In this document: positions 26,428 through 32,169 of the stretch, piece after piece
Numbering within the stretch: the first letter of the stretch is position 1
Layout: each line of letters starts with the position of its first letter
Assembly: GCA_018222825.1 (NCBI GenBank)
Contig: JAAEZO010000016.1
Coordinates: 1-32,169, forward strand
Origin: Gammaproteobacteria bacterium
GTDB taxonomy: Bacteria > Pseudomonadota > Gammaproteobacteria > Enterobacterales > Aeromonadaceae
Direction of reading: 5' to 3'
DNA length: 32,169 nt
Notes under the pieces: generated by a model
Database searches by the model: none
Told to the model about the DNA's origin: nothing
The model's input: only the letters and a program-made list of their open reading frames with translations
Translations under genes and position numbers: made by a program

Positions 26428-26583
26428 CCTCTTCCGAGAAGGGGGTAAAGGAGCCGGGGCCGGAAAATGCTCCTGCCATTTCGTCACCCACCGTCATTGG
26501 CGATCAGATGGCATGTGCCGAGAGACACATGAATGTGCTTCAAGCGTGTCGCTAAAGAGGTTATTTCCCCTCCCCCTTACTCC

Positions 26584-27405
26584 TCACGAATGTTCCGGCT
26601 GGCACAGCGGGCAGAACACGGTACTGCGGCCGTTCATTCGTATTTCACGCAAGGGGGCGCCACAGCCGACGCAGGGCTGCTCCCGGCGGCCATAAACCCT
26701 GAGCTCCTGCACAAAATAGCCGGGCTTGCCGTCACTGCCGGTGAAGTCCTTGAGCGTGGTCCCGCCCTGGCCGATGGCTCGGGCCAGCACGCTCTTGATC
26801 TCGGCCGCCAGCAGCAAATAGCGATCGCGGTCGATCTCGCCGGCCGGGTGTCGAGGATGAATACCGGCGGTAAACAGAGATTCGTTGGCGTAGATGTTGC
26901 CTACCCCCACCACCACATGGTTATCCATGATGAACTGCTTGATGGCGGTTTTGCGCTTGCGGCTGCGCTGGTACAGGTAGTCACCGTCAAAGGCGTCGGT
27001 CAGTGGCTCCGGTCCCAGTTTAGCCAGCAGTGCATGCTGCTCCACGGCTTCACGGGTCCAGAGCAAACAGCCGAAACGGCGTGGGTCGTTCAGCCGCAGC
27101 AGCTTGCCGTTACCCAGCTCTATGTCCACGTGATCGTGTTTGCCCGCAGGGGTACCATGCGGCAGCACCCGCAGGTTACCGGACATGCCCAGATGCAGAA
27201 TGGCGGTGCCCCAGTCGGTCTCCAGCAACAGGTACTTGGCCCGGCGCCGAATACCGGTAATGGTCAACCCCACCAGCTCCTGGATCTCGGCCGGTACCGG
27301 CCAGCGCAGACTGGCGTTACGCACCACCACCCGCATCACCGTCTCGCCCAGCATGAAGGGAGTAATCCCCTGGCGGCTGACTTCCACTTCCGGTAACTCT
27401 GGCAT
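26584..27405 (-). CDS. mutM: Formamidopyrimidine-DNA glycosylase
   Basis: MutM (Fpg) excises 8-oxoguanine and other oxidised purines and nicks the abasic site. The 273 residues start MPELPEVE; after Met removal P2 is the catalytic nucleophile and E3 assists. The lysine of RRRAKYLL is the conserved K near position 57. The helix-two-turn-helix segment includes [12 protein letters not shown]. The C-terminal zinc finger is complete, with CVGC and CPLC pairs 16 residues apart. GAGGAGAG lies five bases upstream of the ATG. It sits 52 bases past the rpmG terminator, so expression depends on read-through or a promoter I could not identify. Confidence 0.97.
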   Translation of the reverse strand: MPELPEVEVSRQGITPFMLGETVMRVVVRNASLRWPVPAEIQELVGLTITGIRRRAKYLLLETDWGTAILHLGMSGNLRVLPHGTPAGKHDHVDIELGNGKLLRLNDPRRFGCLLWTREAVEQHALLAKLGPEPLTDAFDGDYLYQRSRKRKTAIKQFIMDNHVVVGVGNIYANESLFTAGIHPRHPAGEIDRDRYLLLAAEIKSVLARAIGQGGTTLKDFTGSDGKPGYFVQELRVYGRREQPCVGCGAPLREIRMNGRSTVFCPLCQPEHS

Positions 27406-27456
27406 TCACACTCTCCTCATCGACTCGGCGCTATTATACCCCCAGCTTGCGGGCAT

Positions 27457-27485
27457 AAAAAAACCCAGCCGAAGCCGGGTTTTTT
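27457..27485 (-). terminator. Intrinsic terminator after rpmG
   Basis: On the minus strand AAAAAACCCGGC-TTCG-GCTGGGTTTTTT forms a 12-base stem (one G-U pair) closed by a stable TTCG tetraloop and ending in a run of seven T. It begins 15 bases after the rpmG stop codon. In the plus direction the stem has an A-C mismatch, so it is tuned to the minus strand. Confidence 0.9.
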
Positions 27486-27499
27486 AAGAACGCAAAATC

Positions 27500-27667
27500 T
27501 TACTTGATTTTGCCTTCTTTGTAGATCACATGCTGACGAACAACGGGATCAAACTTTTTGATTTCCATTTTTTCGGGCATGTTGCGCTTGTTCTTGGTAG
27601 TGGTGTAGAAGTGACCAGTACCAGCGCTGGAGTTCAGGCGGATCTTCTCGCGAATACCTTTAGCCAT
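27500..27667 (-). CDS. rpmG: 50S ribosomal protein L33
   Basis: L33 is a small protein of the large ribosomal subunit. The 55-residue product reads [20 protein letters not shown] at the N-terminus and ends [11 protein letters not shown], matching enterobacterial L33 in length and sequence. It has no CxxC pairs, so it is the zinc-independent form. It follows rpmB by 11 bases and is closed by the terminator at 27457-27485. AAGGAGATAACC before the ATG is a strong ribosome-binding site. Confidence 0.97.
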   Translation of the reverse strand: MAKGIREKIRLNSSAGTGHFYTTTKNKRNMPEKMEIKKFDPVVRQHVIYKEGKIK

Positions 27668-27678
27668 TGGTTATCTCC

Positions 27679-27915
27679 TTAAACCTTTTCGCCACGGGCG
27701 CGCAGGTCAGCTAAGACACTGTCGATACCCTTTTTGTCGATAATACGCATACCCTTGGTGGTGATACGCAGTTTTACAAAACGCTTCTCGCTTTCAACCC
27801 AGAAACGGTGAGTTTGCAGGTTGGGCAGGAAACGACGCTTGGTAGCGTTGTTGGCGTGAGAGCGGTTGTTACCAACAGCTGGCCGCTTACCAGTTACTTG
27901 GCATACTTTAGACAT
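27679..27915 (-). CDS. rpmB: 50S ribosomal protein L28
   Basis: L28 is a large-subunit ribosomal protein. The 78 residues begin [20 protein letters not shown] and continue with [17 protein letters not shown], as in E. coli L28, and end [10 protein letters not shown]. The frame is open five codons upstream, but the ATG at 27915, ten bases after GGAG, gives the family start. It is the first gene of the rpmB-rpmG unit, with a good promoter at 27997-28025 and a leader of about 75 bases that contains two inverted repeats. Confidence 0.97.
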   Translation of the reverse strand: MSKVCQVTGKRPAVGNNRSHANNATKRRFLPNLQTHRFWVESEKRFVKLRITTKGMRIIDKKGIDSVLADLRARGEKV

Positions 27916-27939
27916 GTCAGTCTTCTCCAAAACTTACTT

Positions 27940-27951
27940 TTGCTCGAGCAA
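27940..27951. repeat. Perfect 12-base palindrome in the rpmB leader
   Basis: TTGCTCGAGCAA is self-complementary and lies 25-36 bases upstream of the rpmB ATG. A second stem, CCCCG (27959-27963) with CGGGG (27976-27980), is next to it in the same leader. They could shape translation or serve as a protein-binding site. Confidence 0.45.
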
Positions 27952-27996
27952 TTAATCACCCCGTTGGCCGTCTATCGGGGCAAAATAAGGCGGCAA

Positions 27997-28025
27997 TTTA
28001 TACAGCATACCGAGCTCGAGATCAA
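27997..28025 (-). promoter_or_regulatory. rpmB-rpmG promoter
   Basis: On the minus strand TTGATC (28020-28025) and TATAAA (27997-28002) are separated by 17 bases, with four and five of six consensus matches. Transcription would begin near 27990, in the gap between radC and rpmB, which fits a strongly expressed ribosomal protein unit. Confidence 0.6.
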
Positions 28026-28046
28026 CAAAAAGCCAAACGCCCGGCA

Positions 28047-28721
28047 TTAAAGCCAGCCACGTTCGGCAAAAGAAACGGTTTCGCCATCACCGACAACCAG
28101 ATGATCCAGCACGCGGATATCCAGCAAGCCCAAAGCGGACTGAATACGTTCGGTGATCATGCGATCGGCCCGGCTGGGCTCGGCTACCCCGGATGGATGA
28201 TTATGCACCAAAATCACTGCAGCAGCACCCCGTTTGAGCACCAGCGAGACGATTTCCCGCGGATACACCGCTGCCGCATCCAGGGTGCCAAAAAACAATT
28301 CATGAAATTCGATCACTCTATGCTGGTTGTCGAGCAATAACAGCGCAAAGACTTCTCGCTCCCGATCCCGAAGTTGAGCTTGCAGAAACTGCCGGGTCAA
28401 CTCCGGACTGGTCAGGGCATGTTCGCGCACCAGCTTTTCATCCAGAAAGCGCCGCATCAGCTCGAGGCTGGCCTGCAGTTGCACAAACTTGGCCAATCCC
28501 AGACCCGGCCCTTCGCAAAAACGCTGCTGATCCGCCAGTAATAACTGGCGCAAGGAGCCAAACTGGCTGAGCAGGGTGCGCGCCAGGGTCACCGCATCCA
28601 TCCCCTTGGAGCCGGTACGCAAAAAAATCGCCAGCAATTCCGCATCCGACAGGCTGGCCGACCCCCGACTCAATAATTTTTCCCGTGGGCGCTCTCCCGC
28701 CGGCCAGTTCTTGATACTCAT
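28047..28721 (-). CDS. radC: RadC family JAMM-domain protein
   Basis: This 224-residue protein has the RadC architecture: an N-terminal helix-hairpin-helix-like region ([18 protein letters not shown] and [14 protein letters not shown]) and a C-terminal JAMM metalloprotease-like domain. The metal motif is complete: [15 protein letters not shown], with an upstream [12 protein letters not shown] glutamate. The original link to DNA repair was later withdrawn for E. coli, and its true role is unclear. AAGGAGAG lies six bases before the ATG. It is upstream of rpmB on the same strand and diverges from coaBC, as in E. coli. Confidence 0.95.
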   Translation of the reverse strand: MSIKNWPAGERPREKLLSRGSASLSDAELLAIFLRTGSKGMDAVTLARTLLSQFGSLRQLLLADQQRFCEGPGLGLAKFVQLQASLELMRRFLDEKLVREHALTSPELTRQFLQAQLRDREREVFALLLLDNQHRVIEFHELFFGTLDAAAVYPREIVSLVLKRGAAAVILVHNHPSGVAEPSRADRMITERIQSALGLLDIRVLDHLVVGDGETVSFAERGWL

Positions 28722-28844
28722 TGCTCTCTCCTTGTCGCCATCCCTGTCGTATGCCGTTAAAGCCTAGCTCAGCCCTCTCCTGCCGCCGCATAATTCGCTC
28801 ATTTATGGTAATCTGACCGCCCTGTCAGCCTGTGGAATAGAGTG

Positions 28845-30053
28845 ATGCCATTAACGGGAAAACGCATTTTAGTCGGCCTAAGCGGCGGTATTGCGGCCTA
28901 TAAAAGCGCCGAGCTGGTGCGCCGACTCAAGGAGCGCCATGCCGAGGTACGGGTCGTCATGACCGAATCGGCCAAATCGTTTATCACCCCGCTCACCCTG
29001 CAAGCGGTATCGGGCGAACCGGTGTCCGATGCCCTGCTCGATCCGGCGGCCGAGGCCGGCATGGGCCATATCGAACTGGCCAAATGGGCCGATTTGGTGC
29101 TGATTGCTCCCGCCAGTGCCAACACCCTGGCCCGACTGGCTGCCGGTCTGGCCGACGATTTGCTGACCACCCTGTGTCTGGCCACACCGGCGTCGCTGGC
29201 GGTGGCCCCGGCCATGAACCAGCAGATGTATCGCCACCCGGCCACCCAGGACAACCTGGCCACCCTGGCCCGACGCCAAACCCTGGTGTGGGGCCCGGCT
29301 CAGGGTGCCCAGGCCTGTGGCGATGTTGGCCCAGGTCGCATGCTGGAGCCGATGGCACTGGTTGGACTGGTTGAGCAACACTTTGCACCGAAAGCGCAGC
29401 CATTGGCGGGCATCAAGCTGATGCTGACCGCCGGCCCCACCCGCGAGGCGCTGGATCCGGTGCGTTTTATTTCCAACCACAGCTCCGGAAAAATGGGCTT
29501 CGCCCTGGCTCAAGCCGCCGCCGAACTGGGCGCCGAAGTGACGCTGGTCAGCGGCCCGGTGTCATTGGCCACCCCGGCCGGGGTACAACGACTGGATGTG
29601 GAAAGTGCCGCCCAGATGCACGCGGCAGTAATGGCCGGTATCGACCGCCAGCAGATTTTTATCGCCTGCGCCGCCGTGGCCGACTACGCCCCCAAAACGG
29701 TAGCCAGCCATAAAATAAAGAAGACCGCGGCCGATACCATGGTCATCGAACTGACCAAAAATCCGGATATCGTGGCCAATGTGGCCGCGTTGCCGAACAA
29801 GCCGTTTACCGTGGGGTTTGCCGCCGAAACCCGGGATGTGGAAAAATACGCCCGGGACAAACTCGACCGCAAGAAGCTGGACATGATTGCGGCCAACAAC
29901 GTGGCCATGGCTGGCCAGGGCTTTAACAGCGACGACAACGCGCTGACCGTATTCTGGCCCACGGGGCAGACCGAATTACCCCTGGCCGGTAAAACCGAAC
30001 TGGCCAGACACCTTCTCACCTTAATTGCAGAAAAATATCATGACACCCATTGA
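28845..30053 (+). CDS. coaBC: Bifunctional phosphopantothenoylcysteine decarboxylase / phosphopantothenate-cysteine ligase
   Basis: CoaBC (Dfp) makes 4'-phosphopantetheine in two steps: CTP-dependent ligation of cysteine to phosphopantothenate (C-terminal CoaB), then FMN-dependent decarboxylation (N-terminal CoaC). The CoaC half shows [18 protein letters not shown], the catalytic histidine in [12 protein letters not shown], the PAMNQQM motif and the cysteine in [10 protein letters not shown]. The CoaB half shows [21 protein letters not shown] and KNPDIVA. The length of 402 residues is normal. The ATG at 28845 is preferred to the adjoining GTG at 28842. Its end overlaps dut by 14 bases. Confidence 0.97.
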   Translation: MPLTGKRILVGLSGGIAAYKSAELVRRLKERHAEVRVVMTESAKSFITPLTLQAVSGEPVSDALLDPAAEAGMGHIELAKWADLVLIAPASANTLARLAAGLADDLLTTLCLATPASLAVAPAMNQQMYRHPATQDNLATLARRQTLVWGPAQGAQACGDVGPGRMLEPMALVGLVEQHFAPKAQPLAGIKLMLTAGPTREALDPVRFISNHSSGKMGFALAQAAAELGAEVTLVSGPVSLATPAGVQRLDVESAAQMHAAVMAGIDRQQIFIACAAVADYAPKTVASHKIKKTAADTMVIELTKNPDIVANVAALPNKPFTVGFAAETRDVEKYARDKLDRKKLDMIAANNVAMAGQGFNSDDNALTVFWPTGQTELPLAGKTELARHLLTLIAEKYHDTH

Positions 30054-30495
30054 GCTGAAAATTCTCGACCCCCGCGTGGGCACCGACTTCCCGCTGCCCG
30101 CCTACGCCACACCGGGCTCTGCCGGTCTGGATCTTCGCGCCTGCCTGGATGCACCGCTCGAGCTGGCACCGGGAGAAACCAAACTGCTGCCCACCGGCAT
30201 CGCCATTCATATCGGCGATCCCGGCCTGTGCGCCACCATACTGCCTCGCTCGGGTCTGGGACATAAACACGGCATCGTATTGGGCAATCTGGTGGGGCTG
30301 ATCGACTCTGACTACCAGGGACAGTTGATGGTATCCTGCTGGAACCGTGGCACTGAACTCTTTACCGTTCAGCCGGGTGAGCGCATCGCTCAACTGATGA
30401 TCCTGCCGGTCGTGCAGGCTCAATTTACGCTCGTTGACGAGTTTGACCAAAGCGAACGGGGAGAAGGCGGTTTTGGCTCTTCCGGTCGCCAATAA
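30040..30495 (+). CDS. dut: Deoxyuridine 5'-triphosphate nucleotidohydrolase
   Basis: Dut hydrolyses dUTP to dUMP and pyrophosphate, keeping uracil out of DNA and feeding thymidylate synthesis; it acts as a trimer. The 151 residues match the E. coli enzyme in length and closely in sequence. Five dUTPase motifs are visible, including [46 protein letters not shown] and the P-loop-like tail [15 protein letters not shown] 30040 gives the usual start although a TTG lies five codons earlier. The 14-base overlap with coaBC indicates an operon. Confidence 0.97.
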   Translation: MTPIELKILDPRVGTDFPLPAYATPGSAGLDLRACLDAPLELAPGETKLLPTGIAIHIGDPGLCATILPRSGLGHKHGIVLGNLVGLIDSDYQGQLMVSCWNRGTELFTVQPGERIAQLMILPVVQAQFTLVDEFDQSERGEGGFGSSGRQ

Positions 30496-30512
30496 CCGAG
30501 TTAAGTTCGCCC

Positions 30513-31115
30513 ATGGCCAATATTCAAAATAAAAAAAATCGTCGTGAACAAATTCTGCAGGCGCTGGCCCACATGCTGGAAACCAGCCCGGGACAACGCA
30601 TCACCACCGCCAAGCTGGCGGCCGAGGTCGGCGTGTCGGAAGCGGCGCTGTACCGTCATTTTCCGAGCAAGGCCCGCATGTTCGAGGGACTCATCGACTT
30701 TATCGAAGAGACCCTGTTTTCGCGCATCAACCTGATTCTGCAAGATGAAAAAGACAGCGCCCTGCGCCTGCGTTACATCATGCAGCTGGTGCTGGGCTTT
30801 TGCGAGCGCAATCCGGGCATTACCCGGTTGTTGAACGGAGATGCCCTGCAAGGCGAACACGAACGGCTGCTGGCGCGCATCAACCAGTTGTTCGAACGAC
30901 TGGAAACCCAACTCAAGCAGGTGATGCGCGAACGTCGCCTGTATGAAGGTGAAGGCTTCGCCGAAGATGAAAAGGTGCTGGCCAACCTGCTGCTGGCATA
31001 TGTGGAAGGACGCATCAACCAGTATGTACGCAGCCAGTTCCGTACCAAACCGACCCAGCACTTCGACAGTCACTGGCAGCTACTGCAGCCACAACTGGCA
31101 TCGCTGGCTGTCTGA
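30513..31115 (+). CDS. slmA: Nucleoid occlusion factor SlmA
   Basis: SlmA is a TetR-fold protein that binds specific chromosomal sites and blocks FtsZ ring assembly over the nucleoid. The 200-residue product has the helix-turn-helix [30 protein letters not shown], given here by its SEAALYRHF core, preceded by [14 protein letters not shown]. The C-terminal half with [18 protein letters not shown] and [15 protein letters not shown] is specific to SlmA rather than a metabolite-sensing TetR. It follows dut by 17 bases, as in E. coli. I did not find a strong internal promoter, so it is probably co-transcribed with coaBC and dut. Confidence 0.96.
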   Translation: MANIQNKKNRREQILQALAHMLETSPGQRITTAKLAAEVGVSEAALYRHFPSKARMFEGLIDFIEETLFSRINLILQDEKDSALRLRYIMQLVLGFCERNPGITRLLNGDALQGEHERLLARINQLFERLETQLKQVMRERRLYEGEGFAEDEKVLANLLLAYVEGRINQYVRSQFRTKPTQHFDSHWQLLQPQLASLAV

Positions 31116-31171
31116 CCCCCATGGCGCATTAAGCACCCACGCAGCCCGCTGCAACACCGAGAGGTAAATAG

Positions 31172-32026
31172 ATGGAAACAGAGATTCTCAACGCCGATCT
31201 ACTGAACCAGGCTCATAGCTGGATCAGCAACAATCAGGAGCTGCTGATCAAGTATGCGGTCAACATCACCGCCGCCCTGCTGACCCTGATCATCGGTTTT
31301 ATGGCCGTCGGCATGCTCACCGGCGGCATGAACCGGGTGATGAAAGCGCGCAAGATAGACAACACCATCTCCGACTTTGTCACCAGCATGCTCAAGTATG
31401 GCCTGCTGGCCTTCGTGATCATCGCCGCCCTCGGCCGGGTCGGTGTACAAACCGCCTCTTTCGTGGCCATTGTCGGTGCCGCCGGTCTGGCCGTGGGCCT
31501 GGCCTTGCAGGGCTCGCTGTCCAACTTTGCCGCCGGCGTGTTGCTGATCGGTTTTCGTTTCTTCAAGGCCGGTGATTATGTGGAAGCGGGCGGTACCGCC
31601 GGCACCGTACATTCGGTGCAGATCTTCACCACCATACTGATGACACCGGACAATCGCATGATAGTGGTGCCCAATTCCAAGATCCTGAACGACAACATCA
31701 TCAACTACTCCAAAGAGAAAACCCGCCGGCTCGATCTAGTGATCGGCGTGTCTTACAGCGCCGATCTCAAACTGACCAAAGAGGTGCTGACCCGCATCAT
31801 CAGTGAAGAGTCCCGAGTACTGAAAGAGCCAGAGTGCCGCATCGCGGTCAGCGAACTGGGCGCGTCTTCCGTCGACTTTATCGTGCGCCCCTGGGTGAAG
31901 GCCGAAGACTACTGGAACCTGAAGTTCGATCTGCTGGAAAAAATAAAGAACGAGCTGGACGCCAACAACATCGGCATTCCCTTCCCGCAGATGGATGTGC
32001 ACCTGTTCAAGCAAGACAACGCCTGA
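31172..32026 (+). CDS. mscS: Small-conductance mechanosensitive channel MscS
   Basis: MscS is a heptameric inner-membrane channel that opens under membrane tension and releases solutes during hypo-osmotic shock. The 284 residues are close to the 286 of E. coli MscS. Three N-terminal membrane segments occur at about 25-47, 68-88 and 96-125. The pore helix has the glycine/alanine pattern FVAIVGAAGLAVGLALQGSL followed by SNFAAGVLLIGFRFFKAGDYVE. The beta domain contains PNSKILNDNIINYS. AGAGG lies eight bases before the ATG. In E. coli slmA is followed by pyrE, so this arrangement is a difference from that order. A terminator follows directly. Confidence 0.96.
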   Translation: METEILNADLLNQAHSWISNNQELLIKYAVNITAALLTLIIGFMAVGMLTGGMNRVMKARKIDNTISDFVTSMLKYGLLAFVIIAALGRVGVQTASFVAIVGAAGLAVGLALQGSLSNFAAGVLLIGFRFFKAGDYVEAGGTAGTVHSVQIFTTILMTPDNRMIVVPNSKILNDNIINYSKEKTRRLDLVIGVSYSADLKLTKEVLTRIISEESRVLKEPECRIAVSELGASSVDFIVRPWVKAEDYWNLKFDLLEKIKNELDANNIGIPFPQMDVHLFKQDNA

Positions 32027-32045
32027 AACACATAGCACTGACAAA

Positions 32046-32067
32046 AAAGCCGCTGAAAAGCGGCTTT
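32046..32067 (+). terminator. Intrinsic terminator after mscS
   Basis: AAAGCCGCT-GAAA-AGCGGCTTT is a perfect nine-base stem with a GAAA tetraloop, followed by ATTTATTTAG. It begins 19 bases after the mscS stop codon and ends the coaBC-dut-slmA-mscS run. The remaining 100 bases to the window edge are AT-rich and show no gene. Confidence 0.88.
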
Positions 32068-32169
32068 ATTTATTTAGATTCCCTGATTCACACCACCATA
32101 TTGTGCATGTGGTTCTCGTGCGGTGGGACGAATTACTTTCTTTTAAATAAATATTTTTTATACTCTGCG

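Noticed and set aside
26449-26474. AGGAGC...GCTCCT hairpin after coaD
   Set aside because: Only six base pairs with a large loop and no U-run; not enough to call a terminator.
26512-26531. CATGTG...CACATG inverted repeat between coaD and mutM
   Set aside because: Six-base arms are expected by chance in a window of this size and nothing else supports it.

Overview
The window is chromosomal DNA from a gammaproteobacterium. The order kbl-tdh, hldD, lipopolysaccharide (LPS) core genes, waaA, coaD, mutM, rpmG-rpmB, radC, coaBC, dut, slmA follows the Escherichia coli waa (rfa) neighbourhood, and most housekeeping proteins look close to their enterobacterial counterparts. Flanking genes are clearly GC-rich. 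A KdkA-type Kdo kinase next to an OpsX-like heptosyltransferase, and mscS rather than pyrE after slmA, argue against Enterobacterales and suit an Aeromonadales-like or other marine gammaproteobacterium. The genus cannot be fixed from sequence alone.

Layout: (1) 1-4564, minus strand: livK-livH-livM-livG-livF, a branched-chain amino acid ABC importer; livF runs off the left edge. (2) 4565-5027: 463 bases without a credible gene. (3) 5028-8015, minus: threonine catabolism genes tdh and kbl, then a TetR-type regulator. (4) 8159-25868: the LPS core locus. It opens with hldD, a waaE-like GT2 and a GT4 (plus). Next come an LPS kinase and a GT4 (minus); GT4, ugd, a UDP-glucuronate 4-epimerase and an O-antigen ligase (plus); a PIG-L deacetylase and a GT4 (minus); waaF-waaA (plus); kdkA (minus); an opsX-like GT9 (plus); and a further GT9 (minus). 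(5) 25948-32026: coaD (plus); mutM, rpmG, rpmB and radC (minus); coaBC, dut, slmA and mscS (plus).

How the LPS genes fit together (inference from families): HldD completes ADP-heptose, WaaA adds Kdo to lipid A, and KdkA phosphorylates Kdo. The OpsX-like enzyme and WaaF then add heptoses I and II, with the last GT9 a candidate for a third heptose or another core sugar. WaaE-like and GT4 enzymes extend the core. Ugd and the epimerase supply UDP-glucuronate and UDP-galacturonate. A PIG-L deacetylase may unmask an amino sugar, and the ligase joins O-antigen to the finished core. The segment from about 12.9 to 20.4 kb is more AT-rich, switches strand repeatedly and is the variable, probably exchanged part.

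I found no CRISPR array, insertion sequence, prophage, tRNA or rRNA. I do not see a wholly new system. The most interesting items are the inserted core module with its N-terminally extended PIG-L protein, the Haemophilus-like phospho-Kdo inner-core set, and a long livK-livH intercistronic RNA hairpin.
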